DNA from: Teichococcus aerophilus
Lineage (GTDB): Bacteria; Pseudomonadota; Alphaproteobacteria; Acetobacterales; Acetobacteraceae
DNA: 64,000 nucleotides
Assembly: GCF_014490485.1 (NCBI RefSeq)
Contig: NZ_JACTVA010000010.1
Location: 62,001 to 126,000, forward strand
Reading direction: 5' to 3'
This document shows, piece by piece, positions 58,019 to 64,000 of this stretch. The notes under the pieces are model-generated. The model worked only from the letters and a program-made list of their open reading frames with translations, made no database searches and was not told the origin of the DNA. How positions within the stretch are numbered: the stretch's first letter is position 1; each line of letters begins with the position of its first letter. A program made the translations under genes and the position numbers.

Positions 58019-58346
58019 GCCGCGGCCGCTGCCACGCGCCGAGGTTCCGGCACAGGGATCGCGGCGCGGCCTGCTGGGTGGCGGGGCTGTCGTGGGCGTG
58101 CCCCCGCCTGGTCCTGCAAGGCTTGCCGTGAGGCAGGCGGGCGTGGCCTGCCTGGCGGGTCAGGTCTGCTTCTGACGCTTTCTCAGGGGCCTTTTCGCCG
58201 CCATCACGGCCTACACGCATCAATTTTTAGATTCATAAATTTATTAGGAGGACTGCCCTAGGGAGGGCGAATCTCTTGTCTGTAAGCTTTTCTTTTTGCG
58301 ACAAGAAGATTACGGAATATCCAGTCACGTCTGGGCGCCCTCCATT
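58019..58346. other. Gene-free interval with an AT-rich segment
   Basis: No gene is seen. From about 58208 the sequence becomes clearly AT-richer (TTTTTAGATTCATAAATTTA), with a stray AGGAGG at 58246-58251 that has no start codon at the right distance. The segment probably holds the promoter of the small membrane-protein gene at 58347. Confidence 0.45.
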
Positions 58347-58556
58347 ATGAGAACGGTCATAACTCGATCGAGAAGCCAAAGGGATCTTCCACACGGCCAG
58401 GGTGTATTTGCCGCAGCTCTCGCCCTGACACTGCTTTGGTTATACCACCTGTGGCTGTATGGTATTTTGTTGGGATTACTGACCGGACTGATCCCCGCAG
58501 TTGCCATGGGCTTCCTGGTCTTCGTCGGAATCCGCTGCCGCCTGCCGCTCCACTAA
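58347..58556 (+). CDS. Small membrane protein, probable
   Basis: 69 residues from the ATG at 58347; an upstream start would lengthen it. Two adjacent hydrophobic stretches (GVFAAALALTLLWLYHLWLYGILLGLLTGLIPAVAMGFLVFVGI) follow a basic N-terminus. The surrounding DNA is lower in G+C than its neighbours. No family is recognised. Confidence 0.45.
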   Translation: MRTVITRSRSQRDLPHGQGVFAAALALTLLWLYHLWLYGILLGLLTGLIPAVAMGFLVFVGIRCRLPLH

Positions 58557-58731
58557 CGGCGCGCCGCCCTACCCTATCGGGACGTCCCTCCGCGGCGCGC
58601 AGGCCAGAAGGTCAGGGCCAGGGCCTGCGATCGGTCCATATCCGGCCTGCCTCGACATGGCGCTCCATCCTCACAGCGCCGTTGCGCCGAGAGGGACGCC
58701 CAGGCTGCCGTCGGAGGACGCGCGGGCAGCC

Positions 58732-58926
58732 TTAGCGCCGGGATGTGCTGACGATGGGAAGGGTCTTCTTGGCCGGCGGTTCGAAGGGCGGCAGGTCGCC
58801 CTCGTCCCAGCCGCCATACACACCGTTATGGTGCTGGTCCTTGCGAGGCGGCGGATTGCTGCGTTCGTCGAAGTCGCTTTCACCGTAGACGGGCCCGCTG
58901 GCTGCTGCTGCCTTAAACCCGTCCAT
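58732..58926 (-). CDS. Hypothetical small soluble protein
   Basis: 64 residues from the ATG at 58926. The sequence has defined character rather than random composition: GPVYGESDFDERSNPPPRKD, then HHNGVYGGWDEGDLPPFEPPAKKTLPIVSTSRR. It is rich in Pro, Asp and Gly and likely unstructured. No family is recognised. Confidence 0.45.
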   Translation of the reverse strand: MDGFKAAAASGPVYGESDFDERSNPPPRKDQHHNGVYGGWDEGDLPPFEPPAKKTLPIVSTSRR

Positions 58927-59052
58927 CTCCGCCGCCGCTCCACCCAATCACGACAGCATCGACTGCCGTGGCAGAATTTGCGCCGAATGTAAGAAAACTT
59001 CCAGGGTGTAAAATCGGCCAGTGGTGACTGTGCTGCGGCGCCCCGGCGCCGG

Positions 59053-59298
59053 TCAGGCCATCACGATGGGCAAGGAGGAAGCGGCGCCTCGATGGCGGGC
59101 TTCCCGGAGGGCCTGGGACTGTGCCCGTAGCCGCTGCGCCTGGGCGCGCAGGATCTCGCCCTGGATGATCGCCTCCTTCAGCTGGTGCCGCGCCTCGCGG
59201 ACTTCCGCCGCGACCAACCTGGTGTCACTGACCAGGACACGCGCGGCGCCTCGCCTGTCCGTCCAACCCGCAGTGGAGCCGTTAATCGAACCGTCCAT
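59053..59298 (-). CDS. Hypothetical small helical protein
   Basis: 81 residues from the ATG at 59298, with GGGGAGG about eight bases upstream. The second half is a long amphipathic helix rich in Arg, Gln and Ala (VAAEVREARHQLKEAIIQGEILRAQAQRLRAQSQALREARHR), suggesting a coiled coil. No family is recognised. Confidence 0.55.
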   Translation of the reverse strand: MDGSINGSTAGWTDRRGAARVLVSDTRLVAAEVREARHQLKEAIIQGEILRAQAQRLRAQSQALREARHRGAASSLPIVMA

Positions 59299-59480
59299 GG
59301 GATGCCCTCCCCTTGTTGAAGGAGAGAATGCTTCCCGCTACGCCTGGATGCAACATTTGGTTACGTTTCTCGCGGAACGTGGCCGATGTCTCGATGGCTG
59401 CGCTTTTCGTCCGTGAATATGCATGCGGCGATAACGCATCGGCAATCCCGCCACGCGGCAGCTCGGAGGCCTGGAAACAC

Positions 59481-59504
59481 AAAAGCCACCCCTGCAGGTG
59501 GCTT
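59481..59504 (-). terminator. Terminator-like hairpin downstream of tRNA-Lys
   Basis: On the minus strand, AAGCCACC pairs with GGTGGCTT and is followed by TT and a T-rich stretch. It lies 30 bp past the tRNA 3' end. Confidence 0.7.
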
Positions 59505-59533
59505 GGCGTTCGTCATGGGGGAGAAGGATGAGA

Positions 59534-59609
59534 TGGTGGGCGCTCACGGGCTCGAACCGTGGACCTACTGATTAAGAGTCAGCTGCTCTACCAACTGAGC
59601 TAAGCGCCC
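59534..59609 (-). tRNA. tRNA-Lys (anticodon CTT)
   Basis: 76 nt with encoded CCA. The acceptor stem GGGCGCT pairs with AGCGCCC, the D-arm is TAGCTCAGTTGGTAGAGCA, the anticodon loop CTCTTAA places CTT at 34-36, and the T-arm contains GGTTCGAGCC. It lies between small genes and rodA. Confidence 0.93.
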
Positions 59610-59687
59610 ATCTCATCGTCTGGAGCGGCGAACCGCCCCGTCGGTGGAGGGGGCTTTTAGCGGTTCTGGCGGGATTGGCAACCCCCC

Positions 59688-60845
59688 TCAATCACGCGTC
59701 GCGCCAAATTCTGCATTTCGGTGCACATAAACCGACATCAGCAATCCGAAGCCCAGCATGGTGGTGATCATCGCCGAACCGCCATGGCTGATCAGCGGCA
59801 GCGGCACGCCGCCGACAGGGATGCTGCCCGTCACCATCGCGATGTTCACGAACACATACAGGAAGAAGTTCACACCCAGCCCGATCGCCACCAGCCGGCC
59901 GAACTGATGGCGGCAGCGGATGGCGACCATCAGCGCGAAGGCGACGACGAGGCCCAGCAGCAGCAGCGTGGTCAGCGCGCCGACCAGCCCGAATTCTTCC
60001 GAGATCATGGTGAAGATGAAGTCCGTCTGCTTCTCCGGCAGGAAGTTCAGGTGGCCCTGGGTGCCTTGCAGGAAGCCCTTGCCCCATAGCCCGCCCGAGC
60101 CCAGCGCGATCTTGGACTGGATGATGTTGTAGCCGGCACCGAGAGGATCGCTCTCCGGGTCCAGGAAGGTGGTGATGCGGGCGCGCTGGTAATCGTGCAG
60201 CCGGTCATAGGCGATGGGCGCGATGGCGCCCGCCAGCGCCAGCACGCCGGCGAATTTCCACCAGCGCACGCCCGCCGCCCAGAATACCGAGCCCGCAACC
60301 ATCAGCGTGATCATGCCGGTACCGAGATTGGGCTGCTTCAGGATCAACCCCACCGGCACCAACGCGGCGATGATGGGCGGGATGAGGAAGAGCGGGTTGC
60401 CCACCCGCTCCCAACTCGCGCGGTGAAACCAGGCGGCGAGGCCCAGCACCAGCATGATCTTCATCAACTCCGATGGCTGCAGCTGCACCGGCCCGATCTC
60501 AATCCATCGCTGCGCGCCCTTGCCGACCTGGCCGTGCAACGCCACCAGCACCAGCAGCGCCACACCGCCGGCATAGCCGAGCCAGGACAGCTTCGCGATC
60601 AACCGGATATCGACCATGGCGATGGAGAGCATCATCACCAGTCCGAAGCCGAAGCGCAGCGCGTGCTTGCTGGCATAGGGCTCCGGCGCGCCACCGCCTG
60701 CCGAGTACAGCGCCACGTAGCCCACCGCCGCGACGGCGCAGAGCAGCAGGACAAAGCTCCAAGGAATCAGCCAGAGCTTTTCCAGGATGCCGGCGCCGCG
60801 GTCCCGCGTCAGCAGGCGGCGTTCGAAGAAGCCGGGGCTCATCAT
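59688..60845 (-). CDS. rodA: Rod-shape SEDS glycosyltransferase RodA
   Basis: 385 residues from the ATG at 60845, overlapping the mrdA stop. Ten membrane segments. SEDS signatures are KGAQRWIEIGPVQLQPSELMKI, the QPNLGTGM loop, DYQRARITTFLDPESDPLGAGYNIIQSKIALGSGGLWGKGF, and GSIPVGGVPLPLISHGGSAM. RodA polymerises lipid II into glycan strands during elongation with PBP2. It is the last gene of the mreC-mreD-mrdA-rodA order. Confidence 0.96.
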   Translation of the reverse strand: MMSPGFFERRLLTRDRGAGILEKLWLIPWSFVLLLCAVAAVGYVALYSAGGGAPEPYASKHALRFGFGLVMMLSIAMVDIRLIAKLSWLGYAGGVALLVLVALHGQVGKGAQRWIEIGPVQLQPSELMKIMLVLGLAAWFHRASWERVGNPLFLIPPIIAALVPVGLILKQPNLGTGMITLMVAGSVFWAAGVRWWKFAGVLALAGAIAPIAYDRLHDYQRARITTFLDPESDPLGAGYNIIQSKIALGSGGLWGKGFLQGTQGHLNFLPEKQTDFIFTMISEEFGLVGALTTLLLLGLVVAFALMVAIRCRHQFGRLVAIGLGVNFFLYVFVNIAMVTGSIPVGGVPLPLISHGGSAMITTMLGFGLLMSVYVHRNAEFGATRD

Positions 60846-62767
60846 CGGCGGATGGTTCCGTTCGGCGGGGTGCCAGGCACCTCGGCCACCTGCGCGGTGC
60901 CGGTATCGGCGGGGCGGGCGTCGGCGGAGCGCGCGGCGGGCGCGTTGGTGCGATTGAAGCGGTTCATCACGTCCGTCATCACCTCCCGCGCCAAAGGCGC
61001 GGCGGCGGAGCCACCGCTGGTGCCGTGCTCGACGACGACGGAAATGGCGTATTGCGGGTTGTCGTAGGGCGCGTAGGCGACGAACAGCGCGTGCGGACGC
61101 CATTCACGCGGCATCGTCTCCACCCGGAAGCCGCGTTCGCGCTGTTCGCGGGAGACGCGGCGGACCTGGACTGAGCCGGTCTTGCCGGCCAGCACGCCGA
61201 CGCTGGCGGGCAGCTTGCCGCTGCCGCCACTGCCGCCCTGCTCGTTCACCACCGCCCACATGCCTTCGCGCATCAGCTTCAGGTCCCGCTCGGGAATGCC
61301 CATCAGCGGCCAGTCCTCCGCCCGGATGCCCTTCACCTCCTTGCCGTTGATGCTGTGCGTCAAATGCGGCTGCACGGCGCGGCCAGTCGCCAGCCGCGCC
61401 GTCATGGTGGCGAGGGAGAGCGGGGTGAACTGGTAGAAGCCCTGCCCGATGCCGTGCACGATGGTATCGCCCAGGTTCCAGGGCTTGCCCTGGCTGATGC
61501 GCCACTGCCGGGTGGGGGAGAAGCCGCTGCGGGTGCCCGGCAGCTCGATCTCCAGGTCCACGCCCAGGCCGAAGCGCTTGGCCATGGCGGTGATCCTGTC
61601 GATGCCGGTGCGCTTGGCCAGCTCGTAGAAATACACGTCGCAGGAATTCTTCAGCGCCGCCCGCATGTCCATGCTGCCATGGCCGAAGCGGCGCCAGCAG
61701 TGGAAGCGGGTGTCGCCCAGGTCGTAGTGGCCGGGGCAGAAGACACGCTCGGTATGCGTCACCGTCTTGGCCTCCAGCGCCGCCAGGCCGACCACCATCT
61801 TGAAGGTGGAGCCGGGGGCGTAGAGGCCGTTGGTGGTCTTGTTGATCAGCGGCGTCGCGCGGTTGCGCGTCCATTCCCGCCACTGGGCGGAGGAGATGCC
61901 GGAGCTGAACAGGTTGGGGTCGAAGCTGGGCTGGCTGGCCATGGCGACGACCTCGCCATTGCGGGCATCCAGCACGACGATGCTGGTGCCTTCCTCGATG
62001 CGGTTGCGCACCGCCTTCTGCAGTTCGGCATCGATGGAGATGCCGATATCCTGGCCGCGCGCGCCCTCCCGCCGGTCCAGCTCGCGGATCACGCGGCCGA
62101 CGGCGTTGACCTCGAACTGCACGGTGCCGGCGCTGCCGCGCAGGATCTTGTCGTGGAAGCGCTCGATGCCGGAGCGGCCGACGCGGATGCCGGGCAGTTC
62201 CAGCAGCGGGTCGCCATCGATATCCGCCTCGGCCGGCGGGGCGACGTAGCCGACCACATGCGCCAGGTGCTCGCCCCAGGGGTATTGCCGCGTGGTGCCG
62301 ACATCGATGCTGATACCCGGCAGGTCCGGCGCGTTTACCTCGATCTTCGCCATCTCCTCCCAGGTGAGGAACTCGCGCACCACGGCGGGGACGAAGCGGC
62401 GGCGGCGGCGCACCTCGCGCTCGATGCGCGCACGCTCCTGCTCCGTCAACGGGATGATCTTGCTGAAGGTCTCCAGCGTGGCGCCGACATCCTGGGTCTG
62501 CTCGGCGGTCAGCAGCACGCGCCAGTTGAGGTCGTTGGCGCCGACGACGCGGCCGACCCGGTCCAGCACCCGGCCGCGTGGCGGGGCGATCAGGCGGGCG
62601 GAGATACGGTTCTCGTCGGCCAGGGTGGCGTAGCGCTCCCCCTGCTCAAGCTGCAGCTTCTGGAGGCGATAGCCGAGGAAGCCGAGCAGCCCCAGCTGCC
62701 CCGCCCCCAGCATCAGCGCACGGCGGGTGAACACGCCGCGCCTGCGCTCTTCCTCTTTCTTGCTCAT
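60842..62767 (-). CDS. mrdA: Penicillin-binding protein 2 (elongation transpeptidase)
   Basis: 641 residues from the ATG at 62767. One N-terminal transmembrane helix (ALMLGAGQLGLLGFLGYRL), the PBP dimerisation domain with APPRGRVLDRVGRVVGAN, then the transpeptidase domain. Active-site motifs are APGSTFKM (SxxK Ser), KNSCD (SxN) and AGKTGS (KTG, with Ser rather than the usual Thr after it). It cross-links peptidoglycan with RodA. Overlaps rodA by 4 bp and follows mreD by 16 bp. Confidence 0.96.
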   Translation of the reverse strand: MSKKEEERRRGVFTRRALMLGAGQLGLLGFLGYRLQKLQLEQGERYATLADENRISARLIAPPRGRVLDRVGRVVGANDLNWRVLLTAEQTQDVGATLETFSKIIPLTEQERARIEREVRRRRRFVPAVVREFLTWEEMAKIEVNAPDLPGISIDVGTTRQYPWGEHLAHVVGYVAPPAEADIDGDPLLELPGIRVGRSGIERFHDKILRGSAGTVQFEVNAVGRVIRELDRREGARGQDIGISIDAELQKAVRNRIEEGTSIVVLDARNGEVVAMASQPSFDPNLFSSGISSAQWREWTRNRATPLINKTTNGLYAPGSTFKMVVGLAALEAKTVTHTERVFCPGHYDLGDTRFHCWRRFGHGSMDMRAALKNSCDVYFYELAKRTGIDRITAMAKRFGLGVDLEIELPGTRSGFSPTRQWRISQGKPWNLGDTIVHGIGQGFYQFTPLSLATMTARLATGRAVQPHLTHSINGKEVKGIRAEDWPLMGIPERDLKLMREGMWAVVNEQGGSGGSGKLPASVGVLAGKTGSVQVRRVSREQRERGFRVETMPREWRPHALFVAYAPYDNPQYAISVVVEHGTSGGSAAAPLAREVMTDVMNRFNRTNAPAARSADARPADTGTAQVAEVPGTPPNGTIRR

Positions 62768-62783
62768 CCGGGCTTATACCCCA

Positions 62784-63323
62784 TCAGGCCAGATCCTCGG
62801 CGCGCTGCATGGCCTTGTGCAAGGGTGTCAGCATTGCGGCCAGGGCGGGGTAGAACCCCACGCAGAGCACGAACTGCACCAGGGCGGGCCAGAAGGCCGG
62901 CAGGCGCCAGTTCAGCACCGCCTGCAGCACGAAGCCCAGCAGGGCCGCGCCGGCGGCGAAGCCGGCGAAGGAGAGCCAGACCAGCAGGAAGGACTGCCGC
63001 GCCAGCAGGCGCCGCAGCCGCAGCACCAGCCCGTGCACCACCAGCATGGTGAACACTCCGATGCCAAGCGGGGAGAAAGTCAGCAGATCCTGCAACAGCC
63101 CCAGCACGAAGCACACGACCGGGGACATGGCGGCCGGGCGGAACAGGGACCAGAAGAACACGCAGGCCAGCGTGACCGCCGGCAGCGCCGATGGCAGCCC
63201 CACCGGGGCCGCCACCAGGACCATCAGCAGTGCCGTGGTGGCGGCGGGGAATGCGGCGCGGGCCAGCGCATCCAGCCGGCGCAGCAAGCCGGGGGCGGGT
63301 TCGGGCCTGCCTTTGATGGCCAA
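62784..63323 (-). CDS. mreD: Rod shape-determining membrane protein MreD
   Basis: 179 residues. The start is the TTG at 63323, with AAGGG nine bases upstream; no ATG is available near the N-terminus. Five or six hydrophobic helices are present, with the MreD segment PVVCFVLGLLQDLLTFSPLGIGVFTMLVVHGLVLRLRR. It is part of the elongasome. Lies 12 bp after the mreC stop. Confidence 0.9.
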   Translation of the reverse strand: MAIKGRPEPAPGLLRRLDALARAAFPAATTALLMVLVAAPVGLPSALPAVTLACVFFWSLFRPAAMSPVVCFVLGLLQDLLTFSPLGIGVFTMLVVHGLVLRLRRLLARQSFLLVWLSFAGFAAGAALLGFVLQAVLNWRLPAFWPALVQFVLCVGFYPALAAMLTPLHKAMQRAEDLA

Positions 63324-63335
63324 TGGGTCTGCCCT

Positions 63336-64000
63336 TCAGCGCCGCGGACGCGGCTCAGGCCGGGCGACGGATTCCGGCGGCAGGATGCCGCTCAGGCCGA
63401 AATCGAAGATCCGCAGCACATCCAGCCGGTCCAGCCGGGCGAAGAGCTGCACTTCCGCCGTGCCGCCTTCGGTCCAGTGCACGGTGCCGACCGGCAGGCC
63501 GGCGGGGAAGACCGAGGCCTCGGCACTGGTGACGACGCGCTCGCCCTCCTGCGGGCGGGTGCCTTCCGGCCAGTGCTGCAGGCGCGGGTTATCGCCATTG
63601 GTGCCGGAGAGGATGGCGCGGGCGCGGCTGCCTTCCAGCGTCACTGGGATGCGGCTGTTCATATCCGTCACCAGCAGCACGCGGGCGGAGCGGCTGCCGA
63701 CCTCGGTGACGCGCCCGGCCAGGCCACGCTCATCCAGCGCCACCTGGCCCTTGCGGATCTCGACGCCGGGGGCCAGGGCCAGCAGCACGGCGCGGGCATA
63801 GGTGCCGCCGGCATCGGCCACCACGCGGGCGGTGCGCAGGCTGGTCGGGGCTTCGGGGATGACGTTCAGCTGGCGGCGCAGAAGGGCGTTCTCGGCATCC
63901 AGGGAAAGGGCGGCGGCCTGCCAGCGGTGCAGGCGCTCATTCTCCTCCCGCAGGCGCAGATTCTCGGCGCGGATGGCCCACAGGGCGTGCGCCTCCTGCA
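63336..64000 (-). CDS. mreC: Rod shape-determining protein MreC, C-terminal part (5' end beyond window)
   Basis: About 221 residues are visible; the N-terminus lies past 64000. The coiled coil LRLREENERLHRWQAAALSLDAENALLRRQL leads into the periplasmic beta-barrel domain: ARVVADAGGTYARAVLLALAPGVEIRKGQVALDERGLAGRVTEVG, VLLVTDMNSRIPVTLEG and GERVVTSAEASVFPAGLPVGTV. These are typical of MreC, which links MreB/MreD to PBP2. Confidence 0.94.
   Translation of the reverse strand, partial: QEAHALWAIRAENLRLREENERLHRWQAAALSLDAENALLRRQLNVIPEAPTSLRTARVVADAGGTYARAVLLALAPGVEIRKGQVALDERGLAGRVTEVGSRSARVLLVTDMNSRIPVTLEGSRARAILSGTNGDNPRLQHWPEGTRPQEGERVVTSAEASVFPAGLPVGTVHWTEGGTAEVQLFARLDRLDVLRIFDFGLSGILPPESVARPEPRPRR

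Overview
The window is 64 kb of high-G+C DNA from an alphaproteobacterial chromosome. The core genes are of alphaproteobacterial type: rpoH, a hisZ-purA pair, an mreC-mreD-mrdA-rodA shape operon and rluD. The accessory content is rich in solute-binding proteins, DUF1028, DHDPS-family and small secreted proteins. Together this suggests Acetobacteraceae, close to Roseomonas and its relatives. The taxon is inferred from gene content and base composition, not from a marker phylogeny.

Layout. 1-3.7 kb: a truncated metal/siderophore/cobalamin binding protein, an EI24 membrane protein, a DHDPS-family aldolase and a PsiF-repeat protein. 3.8-10.0 kb: a DUF1028 gene, then a tightly packed seven-gene operon (4696-10044) with two glutathionylspermidine-synthase-like ATP-grasp ligases, DUF350, DUF1190 and three unrecognised envelope proteins. 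It resembles the E. coli yjfL-yjfM-yjfC / ygiB-ygiC arrangement. 10.1-14.5 kb: free-Met-(R)-sulfoxide reductase, a large multidomain GH5 protein and an SDR. 15.0-22.7 kb: a carbohydrate-type ABC uptake locus with two paralogous binding proteins, two permeases, an enolase-superfamily enzyme, two unknown proteins and a divergent GntR/FadR regulator with a candidate operator; no ATPase is present. 22.7-25.1 kb: small secreted or hypothetical genes.

25,128-39,164 is a 14.0-kb integrated element. It is bounded by an 18-bp direct repeat whose right copy is the 3' end of a tRNA-Glu(CTC) gene, with a tyrosine integrase at that end. It carries an XRE regulator, a serine recombinase, a DNA-polymerase-A-like protein with an N-terminal winged-helix region, a decayed second polymerase tail and an HNH-like protein. 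It also has three genes resembling podovirus internal (ejection) virion proteins. No capsid, portal, terminase or lysis gene was recognised. It ends with a reverse transcriptase of the defence-associated (DRT/UG) type preceded by about 450 bp of non-coding, hairpin-rich sequence. This RT plus its presumed ncRNA is the most interesting part of the window.

39.3-45.6 kb: rluD, rpoH, DUF5872, purA and hisZ. 45.9-52.7 kb: a second ATP-grasp-centred locus with transglutaminase/DUF2126, a circularly permuted ATP-grasp fused to alpha-E, and a second transglutaminase. 52.9-54.9 kb: opgC and an SGNH hydrolase. 55.0-56.5 kb: a tandem triplication of small secreted proteins that share an upstream motif. 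56.7-59.3 kb: a DHDPS-family enzyme, a cupin and small genes. 59.5-64 kb: tRNA-Lys(CTT), rodA, mrdA, mreD and the mreC C-terminus. A REP-like hairpin plus T-tract repeat occurs five times in the first 15 kb; four copies sit just past gene 3' ends in terminator orientation.
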